Positions 1-7,322 of a stretch of DNA of 14,838 nt are shown here, in pieces; the first letter of the stretch is position 1; every line of letters begins with the position of its first letter. Origin of the DNA: Cyanothece sp. UBA12306 (lineage in GTDB: Bacteria; Cyanobacteriota; Cyanobacteriia; Cyanobacteriales; Microcystaceae). The notes below the pieces were generated by a model, which searched no databases, was not told where the DNA came from, and was given only the letters and a program-made list of their open reading frames with translations. Both the position numbers and the translations under genes were made by a program. The DNA lies in contig DLXW01000117.1 of the NCBI GenBank assembly GCA_003448685.1, positions 3,730 to 18,567 of the forward strand. The letters run 5' to 3'.

Positions 1-446
1 CGAGTATGCGGGTTGTCTTAAGCGAAGAAGATTTAACTAATTCCTTTAATACTCCTTTTGTAGTAGAGAAGCTCCAAAAATTGGAATATGAAGGACATTC
101 TCTCAATTTTGGCAAAACACAGATGATAGTTAACGATGATAAGTCTTTAACTATCAAAACTCAAATAAGATTGGGTAAAACTACCGAAACTATTGATCTT
201 GATTTAACCGCACAACTAGAGGTTGAGGAGAGAAAAAAAATCCAATTTGTTGAGGTTAAGTATGGGGGAGATGAAAAGTCCCAAGCTTTAGGAAAAGCTT
301 TGATTGATCATGTGAATGCTTTGCTAGACTTAGATAAATTTGCCTTAGACGGAACTCAACTTAGGGTTGATCGGATTCGCATTCGCAATAAGCAGATTAT
401 TTTTTATGGGGTAGCTAAAATTAATCAATTTCCCCAACGTAAATAA
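1..446 (+). CDS. DUF2993 family protein, 3' portion (5' end outside window)
   Basis: The C-terminal part of what looks like a DUF2993 protein, a family of predicted lipid-binding/periplasmic-type proteins common in cyanobacteria and actinobacteria (LmeA-like). The frame is open to the left edge of the window, and the first ATG (position 6) has coding sequence in front of it, so this is most likely a truncated view of a longer gene (relatives are usually well over 200 residues) rather than a 146-residue protein. The visible part has alternating hydrophobic/charged beta-rich segments and the typical ending in which a short helix (KALIDHVNALLDL) is followed by strands ending in IIFYGVAKI. No signal peptide can be judged because the N-terminus is missing. 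The stop lies 16 bases before the next gene on the same strand, so co-transcription is possible. The family call is from overall pattern; function is unknown. Confidence 0.7.
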   Translation, partial: SMRVVLSEEDLTNSFNTPFVVEKLQKLEYEGHSLNFGKTQMIVNDDKSLTIKTQIRLGKTTETIDLDLTAQLEVEERKKIQFVEVKYGGDEKSQALGKALIDHVNALLDLDKFALDGTQLRVDRIRIRNKQIIFYGVAKINQFPQRK

Positions 447-462
447 ACAATAGTAAGCAACT

Positions 463-1662
463 ATGACTAAACTCAGTCTTTGCATGATCGTTAAGAATGA
501 AGAGGAGAATTTATCCGAATGTTTAGAAAGCGTTAAAGATGTTGTTGATGAAATGGTGGTAATGGATACCGGATCGACTGATAGAACGGTAGAAATTGCT
601 GAGGAATTTGGAGCGAAAGTCCCCTATTTTGAATGGTGTAATGATTTTTCTGCTGCAAGAAATGCTGCTCTCGATCATGTAACAGGGGACTGGGTATTAA
701 TATTAGATGCCGATGAGAGATTAAACCCTAATGTTGTCCCTCAAATGAAAGAGGCGATCGCCGATGAAAACAATTTAGTAATTAATATCATCCGTCATGA
801 AATTGGTGCGTCTCAATCTCCCTATTCTTTAGTTTCGCGGCTATTTAGGAAACATCAAGGGATAGAATTTGCTCGACCTTATCATGCGATTATTGATGAT
901 AGTGTCAGCCAATTATTGAAAAAGGAATCTCATTGGAAAATAGTTGATTTACCAGCGATCGCAGTCTTTCATTATGGTTATGATCCTGAAACTATTTCTT
1001 CTTTAGATAAGTATACTAGAGCGCGAAAATCAATGGAGGATTTTTTGGCCAAAAATCCCAATGATTCCTATGTTTGTAGTAAATTGGGCGCGCTTTATTT
1101 ACAAATAGGGCAGGAGAAAGATGGGATTAAACTACTGAAAAAAGGACTAAAATTAAATACAGCAGATCATCATGTTTTATTTGAATTACATTATCATTTA
1201 GCCAATGCTTATACTCGCCAAGATGAAGTAGAAAAAGCGATCAAGCATTACCAAAAAGCAATTAATCAAGAAATTATGGCACCTCTGAAATTAGGAGCTT
1301 ATAATAACTTGGGTATAGTATTGCAACAGGGAGGGGATCTAGAAAATGCAGCTAAAATGTATGAAGCAAGTTTGAAGATAGATCCTAATTTTATTACAGG
1401 GTATTATAATTTTGCTATGACCCTTAGTGCCATGGGAAGGTTAGGGGATGCGGAAATGGTTTATAATAAACTGATTTCTTTAAATTCTAATTACGCGCCA
1501 GCTTATCAAAACTTAGGAGTGGTTTTATTTAAAATGAAAAAACTCCCCGAAAGTTCAGCAGCATTCAAAAAAGCTATTAGTCTTTTCGAGTCTCAAGGAT
1601 ATTATCAAGAAGCAGAAAACTTGCGCAATGGACTACAAGAATTAGGTATTTGGGAAGAATAA
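463..1662 (+). CDS. Family 2 glycosyltransferase with C-terminal TPR repeats
   Basis: A 399-residue cytoplasmic protein. Residues 1 to about 190 are a GT-A fold family-2 glycosyltransferase domain: the opening strand LSLCMIVKNEEENL, the nucleotide-binding motif DTGSTDRT (35-42), the conserved W-x-N-DFSAARN stretch (58-67) and the metal-binding DADE (82-85). Residues about 201-380 form roughly five tetratricopeptide repeats, with recurrent patterns such as AYNNLGIVLQQGGDLENAA, AMGRLGDAEMVY and AYQNLGVVLFKM. Proteins of this GT2-TPR architecture are common in cyanobacteria and Firmicutes and transfer sugars to peptides, proteins or glycan acceptors; the acceptor here cannot be told. There are no membrane segments. 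A HIP1 site lies inside the gene at 754 and another at 955. It follows the DUF2993 gene by 16 bases and ends 4 bases from the stop of the convergent membrane glycosyltransferase, leaving no room for a separate terminator. Confidence 0.88.
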   Translation: MTKLSLCMIVKNEEENLSECLESVKDVVDEMVVMDTGSTDRTVEIAEEFGAKVPYFEWCNDFSAARNAALDHVTGDWVLILDADERLNPNVVPQMKEAIADENNLVINIIRHEIGASQSPYSLVSRLFRKHQGIEFARPYHAIIDDSVSQLLKKESHWKIVDLPAIAVFHYGYDPETISSLDKYTRARKSMEDFLAKNPNDSYVCSKLGALYLQIGQEKDGIKLLKKGLKLNTADHHVLFELHYHLANAYTRQDEVEKAIKHYQKAINQEIMAPLKLGAYNNLGIVLQQGGDLENAAKMYEASLKIDPNFITGYYNFAMTLSAMGRLGDAEMVYNKLISLNSNYAPAYQNLGVVLFKMKKLPESSAAFKKAISLFESQGYYQEAENLRNGLQELGIWEE

Positions 1663-1666
1663 GATT

Positions 1667-3247
1667 TTATTTGTAGCATCTTACTCTCATTATGTTTGGA
1701 GGAGATTTTACTCCTAGAAGTTTTTCCAGGAAATTTAGACTTTTATTGCTTTTATACTCGGTGAATGAATAGGGAAATTGGTCTAATTCTTTTTCACTCC
1801 ATTCATGGTAGATCATACAACTGTGTAAGGGAATGACTGTAACTGGTTTTAGGGTCATTTTTATTGGTATACCTGTTGGATTTTTAACTAGGTATGAATA
1901 AAACTTGAGATTGCTATACTGGTGTGTAGGTTCATTGACAAAAATAATCTCTTGAGGCTTTTGTTCTATAGCAATTTGTAGGGATTTTTTAAGGTCAAAA
2001 CTTACCATAGCGTGAACACTCTTAGATGGATAAAATCCAAAAAAATATAACTGATTACCAACTATTTCAAATAATAGAAAACTGAAGATAAAAATAATTA
2101 CTACTTTTCTAATCCGTTTGTTTCTCATTTGTGATATAAGTTCCATACTATAACATGAGAACAGCAATATATAATAACCCAAGAGGAAACTTCTTAAAGC
2201 ATGGGGAGTACCTTCTGAAGTTAATGATGCAGTAGCAGGAGATAAAAGCAAGTTAAAAAAGAGAAAAATTTGAAACTTGTTGAACCTCTTGTTAAAAACA
2301 ATATAGATTAGAGTGATCAAAAAAAGGAACAAAATTGAAGCAAAAATAATTCCTCCATAACCCGTTGAATGGCGTAAATTTGGATCTCCATGTTTGATCA
2401 AAAATTCAGGTGACAAATATGAAGCAAAATTGTTGACAAATATACCAACCTTGTCAATTATAGATATAGGATCATCAATATATGATACAGTTTTAAATCT
2501 TGTAGTGGTTGCCTCTGGGTTATTGATTGTGAATAATATGTATGGAATTAAAGAGGTTAAAAAAGTTAAAGTAATAAGTGCTAGTTTCTTGATATTCTCT
2601 CTTTTGAAATATATAATCCATAATGAAATTAGCATCAAAAATGATAGAAGGCGAGCTGTGGAGTAAGTATAGATAGAGGTACCGATAATTAATCCACAAA
2701 CCAAAGTTTTAAAATATTCTAATTTACCCTTTTTTTCTTCATCAAATATTGTCCAGATACAAAGATTTGCAGCAGAGATCCAAGTCAGTTGAGAAATTAC
2801 TTCAAAAGATATTCTGGATGAAATGAAAAAAATAGGCAAAAATCCTAAAGAAATCAACGTATATATGGCAACAGTTTTGTTTCTTCTAAATACCTTAAAT
2901 ACCAGCAAAAGTGTGAAAATTAAAGCAGCAATATAAAAGATAAAACTGGTGAGCCTTAGATTAAATTCTGAGATGCCAAAAATCTTAAAAATTAGAGCAG
3001 TTGCATATATGTAAATGGGATTTTTATACTCGCCAAAAGCTTCAAAATAGACAGGATAATAGACCCCATGTTCGTCAATTCCAGTCTGAGAAATCAAAGC
3101 TGCATTGTAGCCAATAGAAGTTTCATCTGCAAAAAAACCGACTGGTATATTAGCTAGTTGCAAAAGATGAGCCGTTAAAATAAGAATTAAAAGTAATATA
3201 AACAAAAGTTTATAAAAATTTTGCCAACTCGTTTTCTCACTTACCAT
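1667..3247 (-). CDS. Multi-spanning GT39/ArnT-like membrane glycosyltransferase
   Basis: A polytopic membrane protein resembling the PMT_2/ArnT glycosyltransferases (GT39/GT83 type), which move a sugar from a polyprenyl-phosphate donor onto a lipid, glycan or protein on the outer side of the membrane. I chose the ATG at 3247 (526 residues, beginning MVSEKTSWQNF). An in-frame TTG at 3286 and an ATG at 3268 also exist, but a candidate promoter at 3283-3311 would put the transcript start downstream of the TTG. After the first membrane segment comes FFADETSIGYNA with the acidic pair (D41-E42) typical of the first outer loop, then GEYKNPIYIY; about ten further hydrophobic segments follow, with a soluble C-terminal tail of roughly 100 residues. 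The gene is clearly AT-richer than its neighbours by eye (many runs of A/T, ATA codons), which could mean horizontal acquisition. Sugar and acceptor are unknown. Confidence 0.75.
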   Translation of the reverse strand: MVSEKTSWQNFYKLLFILLLILILTAHLLQLANIPVGFFADETSIGYNAALISQTGIDEHGVYYPVYFEAFGEYKNPIYIYATALIFKIFGISEFNLRLTSFIFYIAALIFTLLLVFKVFRRNKTVAIYTLISLGFLPIFFISSRISFEVISQLTWISAANLCIWTIFDEEKKGKLEYFKTLVCGLIIGTSIYTYSTARLLSFLMLISLWIIYFKRENIKKLALITLTFLTSLIPYILFTINNPEATTTRFKTVSYIDDPISIIDKVGIFVNNFASYLSPEFLIKHGDPNLRHSTGYGGIIFASILFLFLITLIYIVFNKRFNKFQIFLFFNLLLSPATASLTSEGTPHALRSFLLGYYILLFSCYSMELISQMRNKRIRKVVIIFIFSFLLFEIVGNQLYFFGFYPSKSVHAMVSFDLKKSLQIAIEQKPQEIIFVNEPTHQYSNLKFYSYLVKNPTGIPIKMTLKPVTVIPLHSCMIYHEWSEKELDQFPYSFTEYKSNKSLNFLEKLLGVKSPPNIMRVRCYK

Positions 3248-3282
3248 AAAAAGAATTAGTATTGTCATTATTAACTTGGCTG

Positions 3283-3311
3283 ACAATACTATAATTTTGT
3301 AGTTATGTCAA
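3283..3311 (-). promoter_or_regulatory. Candidate sigma-70 promoter for the GT39-like gene
   Basis: Reading the minus strand, a perfect TTGACA (3306-3311) is followed after 17 bases by TATTGT (3283-3288, 4 of 6 to TATAAT). A transcript starting near 3276 would include the ATG starts at 3268 and 3247 but not the TTG at 3286, which supports a start downstream. Inferred from consensus only. Confidence 0.4.
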
Positions 3312-3437
3312 TTCTCCGTAAAGCACCCACTCATCATTGATTGATATTAGGATTTATTTTGGCATTTAATTCGATGATTAGTCAAAAAAATATTGACTAC
3401 AATTATAGAAACTGACAATAACTGTAATCTCAAAAAA

Positions 3438-4373
3438 TTAGCAGTTATTTCTATACCAATCAATGGTACTTTTTAATCCTTGTCTCAAGTCCATTTTTGC
3501 TTTAAAGCCAAAAGTTTGTTGAGCGCGTTGGGTATCTAAACAACGACGAGGTTGTCCATTGGGTTTATCAGTCTCCCAGATAATTTCCCCTTTAAATTCC
3601 ATTAATTCACCAATTAACTCAACTAAATCAAGGATAGAAATCTCGTAATTTGTGCCTAAATTGACGGGTTCTGATTCATTATACAATTGGGTTGCCAAGA
3701 CAATTCCTCGAGCAGCATCGGTGGAATAGAGAAACTCCCGAGTCGGAGAACCATCTCCCCAAACATGAAGCTTTTTAATTCCCTGTTGTTGCGCTTCATA
3801 AATTTTACGGATTAAAGCTGGAATGACATGGGAACTACGGGAATCAAAATTATCTTCAGGTCCATATAAATTAACTGGAAGTAGATAAATTCCATTGAAT
3901 CCGTATTGATCACGGTAGGACTGAAGTTGTACTAATAAAGCCTTTTTCGCAATTCCATAGGGAGCATTAGTTTCTTCTGGGTAACCATTCCAAAGGTCAT
4001 CTTCTTTAAAAGGAACGGGGGTAAACTTGGGATAAGCACAGATGGTGCCAACACAAACAAACTTTTCCACTCTAGCTTGATAAGCTGCATGGATTAATTG
4101 TGTACCCATCATCAGATTATCGTAAAATAATTCGGCGGGTTTTTCCTTGTTTAAGCCAATACCTCCCACATGAGCGGCCAGATGGATGATGATATCTTGT
4201 TGAACAACAGCCTTTTGGCAATTTTCCAAAATCCGCAAATCCCAATCTCGAGAACGAGGAATCGTAATTTTATCAGCTTTAGCACCAGCTTCGAGCAGTT
4301 GCTGAACCACCTGTTTACCCAAAAATCCAGCACCACCGGTTACTAAAATTCGTTTATTGCTCAAATCCAGCAT
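3438..4373 (-). CDS. fcl: GDP-L-fucose synthase (GDP-4-keto-6-deoxymannose epimerase/reductase)
   Basis: Short-chain dehydrogenase/epimerase of 311 residues that converts GDP-4-keto-6-deoxy-D-mannose to GDP-L-fucose using NADPH; cytoplasmic. The N-terminal Rossmann motif GGAGFLG (13-19) binds NADPH. The residues known to be catalytic in E. coli GDP-fucose synthase line up as T110 (Ser in E. coli), C112, Y139, K143 (the YxxxK pair in APYGIAKK) and H182 (SSHVIPAL). The substrate-loop sequence [10 protein letters not shown] is also present. Length matches the family. The partner enzyme GDP-mannose 4,6-dehydratase (Gmd), which makes the substrate, is not in this window. The ATG at 4373 is preceded by a purine-rich GGAAAGGGAG. 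The psb32 stop lies 41 bases upstream on the same strand, so read-through is possible. It probably feeds fucose into the surface-glycan genes nearby. Confidence 0.9.
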   Translation of the reverse strand: MLDLSNKRILVTGGAGFLGKQVVQQLLEAGAKADKITIPRSRDWDLRILENCQKAVVQQDIIIHLAAHVGGIGLNKEKPAELFYDNLMMGTQLIHAAYQARVEKFVCVGTICAYPKFTPVPFKEDDLWNGYPEETNAPYGIAKKALLVQLQSYRDQYGFNGIYLLPVNLYGPEDNFDSRSSHVIPALIRKIYEAQQQGIKKLHVWGDGSPTREFLYSTDAARGIVLATQLYNESEPVNLGTNYEISILDLVELIGELMEFKGEIIWETDKPNGQPRRCLDTQRAQQTFGFKAKMDLRQGLKSTIDWYRNNC

Positions 4374-4414
4374 TTGCTCCCTTTCCTATTCAATATTTGT
4401 TGATTTGGTGTACT

Positions 4415-5140
4415 TTATCTACCAGGTAAACCTACATACCAAAAATAGGTAGCCATAGGGATAGCCGTAGCTAATACTAATAAAACAACTACCCAAATTG
4501 TTGCATTAGTGTCGTCGGTGTCTTCTGCACTGGTAAAGGTACTTTCTATATTAATCTCTCGCGCTTCTGGTGGTCCTGGATCGGGTTTTCCTGAGAGAAC
4601 AGCAACTAGGCGATCACTAGTAATTAAAAATGCTCGATTATATAGTCCTCCTTTCCGCAAGGGAATGGCAATACTTTCGTTGATGATGCTATCAACAATA
4701 TTATCAGTTAATAGATTTTTAACTGCTTCTCCCCGACGTAGAGCGGTACTATTAGTTAAGGTATCAAGAATTAAGATGGTTTGGTTAGCCTGTTCTTCGG
4801 GGGTAGGATACCATTTATTAAATAAATCATCGGCTAAACTATCGATGGTTTCTCCGTAGTTTAAACGGCGAATTCCAATAAATCTGACTTCTTTTTGCGT
4901 ATTTTTGGCCAAATTTTCTAAATCATTATTTAATTTTCTTTCGTTGGCTAAACTAATGACTTCTGCTTGATCAACTACCCAAGTTGATGAACCTGCACTA
5001 AGTTGAGGTAAATCATAAACTCCGGTAGCAGCAGCAGGAGAAATAAACAGTGCGATCGCAAAGATCCATGACAACATCAGTGGTATCAAGAATTTTAAGA
5101 CCCGATGTCTTTGATAGCTTGGAGTAAAAACTTGTTTCAT
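4415..5140 (-). CDS. psb32: Psb32/TLP18.3-like TPM-domain protein (photosystem II repair)
   Basis: About 241 residues from the ATG at 5140; a GTG five codons further upstream (5155) is possible but less likely. Visible layout: an N-terminal hydrophobic signal segment ending in a signal-peptidase-like SPAAATG, a TPM domain over roughly residues 50-180 (starting with TWVVDQAEVIS, with NKWYPTPEEQANQTILIL and the ending FLITSDRLVAVLSG), an acidic linker, and one C-terminal membrane helix before a short VGLPGR tail. This is the architecture of cyanobacterial Psb32 and plant TLP18.3, lumen-facing thylakoid proteins linked to protection of PSII and the D1 repair cycle. A HIP1 site lies in the signal-coding region (5052). 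It sits 215 bases downstream of ctpA, the D1-processing protease, on the same strand, with a terminator-like hairpin between them. The family call is firm; the Psb32 name rests on architecture. Confidence 0.85.
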   Translation of the reverse strand: MKQVFTPSYQRHRVLKFLIPLMLSWIFAIALFISPAAATGVYDLPQLSAGSSTWVVDQAEVISLANERKLNNDLENLAKNTQKEVRFIGIRRLNYGETIDSLADDLFNKWYPTPEEQANQTILILDTLTNSTALRRGEAVKNLLTDNIVDSIINESIAIPLRKGGLYNRAFLITSDRLVAVLSGKPDPGPPEAREINIESTFTSAEDTDDTNATIWVVVLLVLATAIPMATYFWYVGLPGR

Positions 5141-5248
5141 GGTTATAGCTTTCACTGGTGATCAGTTGTGAATTTTCAACCATTATATAAGACTAGCAAC
5201 CCTTTGATCTCTTAACTTAAATCGATTTGATACTCCCCACGATTCATG

Positions 5249-5283
5249 AAGTGTGAAGTCGCCAAGTGTGGAGTCGCCAAGTG
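5249..5283 (+). repeat. 15-bp tandem repeat, 2.3 units
   Basis: Two head-to-tail units, AAGTGTGAAGTCGCC (5249-5263) and AAGTGTGGAGTCGCC (5264-5278), differ at one base, followed by a partial AAGTG. The core GAAGTCnCCAAGT is shared, on the opposite strand, with the repeat at 12059-12103. It lies between ctpA and psb32. Confidence 0.75.
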
Positions 5284-5284
5284 A

Positions 5285-5320
5285 AAAATTAGTGGGAGAT
5301 TTTGACTCACCACTAATTTT
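5285..5320 (-). terminator. Hairpin, probable terminator of ctpA
   Basis: A perfect 11-bp inverted repeat, AAAATTAGTGG (5285-5295) and CCACTAATTTT (5310-5320), with a 14-base loop. Read on the minus strand it lies about 50 bases after the ctpA stop, and the descending arm ends in a run of T, as in an intrinsic terminator. The stem is AT-rich at its base, so it may leak and let ctpA transcription reach psb32. Confidence 0.5.
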
Positions 5321-5370
5321 AATTTAATCATTTTTAATTGAAGCGGAGCGACTTGACCTTGATTTTTTGA

Positions 5371-6612
5371 TTAAGTAGCATCAGCTAACACCGTATTACT
5401 TGTTAAAACCTTAATAGCTGCTTGATATTGTAAATCTGAATCTGTTCCTATTTGTTGATAACTAATGGGTTCTTGTGCAACAACTTCATCGGGAGTAATT
5501 CCTAATTGATGAATATCTTTGTGATCTGGGGTTTCGTATTTAGCAACAGTAATAGCTAAACCTGCTCCATCAGGCAACTCAAACAAAGACTGAATTAGTC
5601 CTTTGCCGAAGGTTTTTTCGCCAATTAAAATAGCTCGACCATTATCTTGTAATGCCCCCGCTAAAATTTCACTGGCACTAGCCGTTCCTTGATTAACTAA
5701 TACTACTAAAGGATCTTCAGTTAAAGCAGAACCAAAAGCGTTAAAGCTATCTTGAACTCCTTGACGGTTAACAGTGTAGACAATGGTTCCATCATCTATC
5801 CAAAGACGAGCCACTTCGATCCCAGCTTGTAATAATCCCCCTGGATTATTGCGTAAATCTAAGATATAGGCTTGGGCTCCTTTATTCTCTAAATCCTGCA
5901 CTGCACCAGTAATATCTTCTGCTGCATTGGCACTAAATTGATTCAGACGAATATAGCCAATGGGAACACTATCAATATGGTCGTCAAGATTAGCAAAAAC
6001 CGGACTTAAAGATATACGTTCTCTAGTAATATCAATTTGATGGATATTGTCTTGATCTTGATTTGGTTGAATAGTTAAGGAAACTTGAGTCCCACTTGGT
6101 CCACGCATTTTGTTGGCTGCTTCATCGAGGGTTAAAGTGCTAGTATCTACACCGTCAATTGCCAAGATGCGATCGCGCGACTTAATTCCAGCCATTTCAG
6201 CCGGCGATCCGGCGAGGGGGGAAACCACTTCTAAATTACCTGTTTCAGGATTAATATTAATTTGTAAACCTACTCCTGATAGTTCTCCAGAGGTACTGAC
6301 TTGGAGATTATGATATTGATCTGGCCTGAGGAGTCGGGTAAAGGGTTCATCAAGGGTTGCCAGCATTTCGTCAATGGTGTCATAGGTTTCTTGACGATTT
6401 TTCAGGGGACGCTTAAGCAACTTTTGACGTAATAACCACCAATTTTGATGATTAAAGGTATCATCTAGATAAGATTGATTAACCAGTCGCCAAGACTGGA
6501 GTAAAAGTTTTTGATCCTGTGTAAATGCTAAAGCGGTGGGAGTCCAGGCAAAATAGTGAAAAATAAGGGTAAAAATGACAAGAAGACTAACCCAAAACTT
6601 GCTTTTTCTCAT
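5371..6612 (-). CDS. ctpA: Carboxyl-terminal processing protease CtpA (D1 maturation)
   Basis: S41-family serine protease of 413 residues. In cyanobacteria CtpA removes the C-terminal extension of the D1 precursor in the thylakoid lumen so that the oxygen-evolving manganese cluster can assemble. An N-terminal signal segment (about 5-29, ending TPTALAF) would export it. The PDZ domain spans roughly 105-195 (LSGVGLQI, SPAEMAGI, RILAIDGVDT), and the catalytic core follows. The catalytic Ser/Lys pair is S312 in GTASASEILAGAL and K337 in GKGLIQ; their 25-residue spacing matches that known for D1 proteases. D252, R254 and E315 correspond to residues reported as important in Synechocystis CtpA, shifted by one. 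The run LLLQSWRLVNQSYLDDTFNH is typical of CtpA rather than CtpB or CtpC. The ATG at 6612 is clear. A TATAAG box lies at 6652-6657 with only a poor -35 match. The protein looks full length and intact. Confidence 0.93.
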   Translation of the reverse strand: MRKSKFWVSLLVIFTLIFHYFAWTPTALAFTQDQKLLLQSWRLVNQSYLDDTFNHQNWWLLRQKLLKRPLKNRQETYDTIDEMLATLDEPFTRLLRPDQYHNLQVSTSGELSGVGLQININPETGNLEVVSPLAGSPAEMAGIKSRDRILAIDGVDTSTLTLDEAANKMRGPSGTQVSLTIQPNQDQDNIHQIDITRERISLSPVFANLDDHIDSVPIGYIRLNQFSANAAEDITGAVQDLENKGAQAYILDLRNNPGGLLQAGIEVARLWIDDGTIVYTVNRQGVQDSFNAFGSALTEDPLVVLVNQGTASASEILAGALQDNGRAILIGEKTFGKGLIQSLFELPDGAGLAITVAKYETPDHKDIHQLGITPDEVVAQEPISYQQIGTDSDLQYQAAIKVLTSNTVLADAT

Positions 6613-6773
6613 GAGGTAAATTGATAACTGAGTTTTTTAAAGATAAATGAACTTATAGTGCTACAGGCCAGGAAACATTTAAAAAGTAAGACCCTTGTTC
6701 TGAAATTCTAGCAAAAGTTAATCCGAAACCAACACCTTCCGATAAATTATCTGATCGTCACCTACTTTTTGAC

Positions 6774-6808
6774 AATCCCCCGTTAAGCTAAGGCTGTAAC
6801 GGGGGATT
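6774..6808 (-). mobile_element. Perfect 12-bp hairpin resembling an IS200/IS605 (TnpB-type) end
   Basis: AATCCCCCGTTA (6774-6785) and its exact complement TAACGGGGGATT (6797-6808) enclose an 11-base loop. The flanks (TTTTTGACA on one side and TTCTTGCTCACGG on the other) recall from memory the subterminal hairpin at the right end of IS200/IS605-family elements carrying tnpB, which on the other strand reads CAAGAATCCCC, hairpin, TGTCAA. No transposase or tnpB reading frame is left beside it, so this would be a solo end or decayed relic. Alternatively it is a simple terminator-like hairpin, although no T-run follows. Confidence 0.45.
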
Positions 6809-6830
6809 CTTGCTCACGGGGTAACAAGAA

Positions 6831-6866
6831 GGGACAGGGATTGGGGGATAGGGGATAGGGGATAGG
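6831..6866 (+). repeat. GGGGATA heptamer repeats forming a G-quadruplex-like tract
   Basis: Three exact GGGGATA units (6844-6864) and a degenerate fourth, preceded by GGGACAGGGATT. Together they give five G-runs of 3, 3, 5, 4 and 4 bases, each separated by exactly three bases (ACA, ATT, ATA, ATA). Heptamer repeats of this kind resemble the short tandemly repeated repetitive (STRR) sequences of cyanobacteria. Confidence 0.75.
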
Positions 6867-6992
6867 AAATAGAGGGTGTTGTAGTTCACCCAGTTCGGGT
6901 AATACCGACAAAATAAAGGTGTGTCATATTTGACTATATTTTTATGAACTATCAAACCCTGTATTTTAAGGATGTGTAGGGAATAGATAACT

Positions 6993-7106
6993 TCAAACCA
7001 CCGGAGTTGCCGTTACGAACATCCACAGTAGCACGGCCAAAAACAATACACAAAGTTTGATGATGATATAAGTTATGCTGTCAGGATAGAAGAATGTGTT
7101 TAACAT
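6993..7106 (-). CDS. Putative 37-residue single-span membrane protein
   Basis: A short reading frame in the otherwise gene-poor interval upstream of ctpA. It starts with ATG at 7106 and stops with TGA at 6993-6995. The product begins MLNTFFYPDS, then residues 11-33 form a continuous hydrophobic helix (ITYIIIKLCVLFLAVLLWMF and on), and it ends TATPVV. A good ribosome binding site, GAGGAAAG, lies about 6-10 bases before the ATG, and a promoter with 17-base spacing is found at 7172-7200, giving a leader of about 60 bases. Single-span proteins of this size are common subunits of photosynthetic and NDH complexes, but I do not recognise this one as any named Psb, Psa, Pet or Ndh subunit. It could be a membrane-complex subunit, a small regulator or a toxin-like peptide. 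The case is structural (RBS, promoter, hydrophobic profile), not homology. Confidence 0.5.
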   Translation of the reverse strand: MLNTFFYPDSITYIIIKLCVLFLAVLLWMFVTATPVV

Positions 7107-7171
7107 GATTTCTTTCCTCGGAATAGCTCTACTAGAGAAATTAACTTATTATTGAGTTCCTCTCTACTTCT

Positions 7172-7200
7172 ATTATGACTTAAATTAAAGAAGCTACCAA
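7172..7200 (-). promoter_or_regulatory. Candidate sigma-70 promoter for the 37-residue ORF
   Basis: On the minus strand TTGGTA (7195-7200, 4 of 6 to consensus) and CATAAT (7172-7177, 5 of 6) are separated by 17 bases. The predicted start near 7165 lies about 60 bases before the small ORF. An 11-base near-palindrome CTCTACTAGAG (7127-7137) falls in this leader. Confidence 0.4.
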
Positions 7201-7322
7201 CAATAATCTCAAAAATGTAGGTTTGAGTTTAACTCCTGGGAAAATCCTAAAAGTTTGTGTATTGTATAACTTTTACGGTCTCAAGCCTTTCTCGGAAAAT
7301 CTAATTATATTGACATAAACAA

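Noticed and set aside
2394..2666. Open frame of about 90 codons on the plus strand inside the GT39-like gene
   Set aside because: It is antisense to a well-supported membrane-protein gene; no recognisable domain.
3248..3286. TTG start at 3286 for the GT39-like protein
   Set aside because: It adds a short extension ahead of a normal start and lies upstream of the expected transcription start; ATG at 3247 is preferred.
4509..4859. Open frame of about 116 codons on the plus strand inside psb32
   Set aside because: It is antisense to the TPM domain, whose residues are conserved on the minus strand; no start signal or domain.
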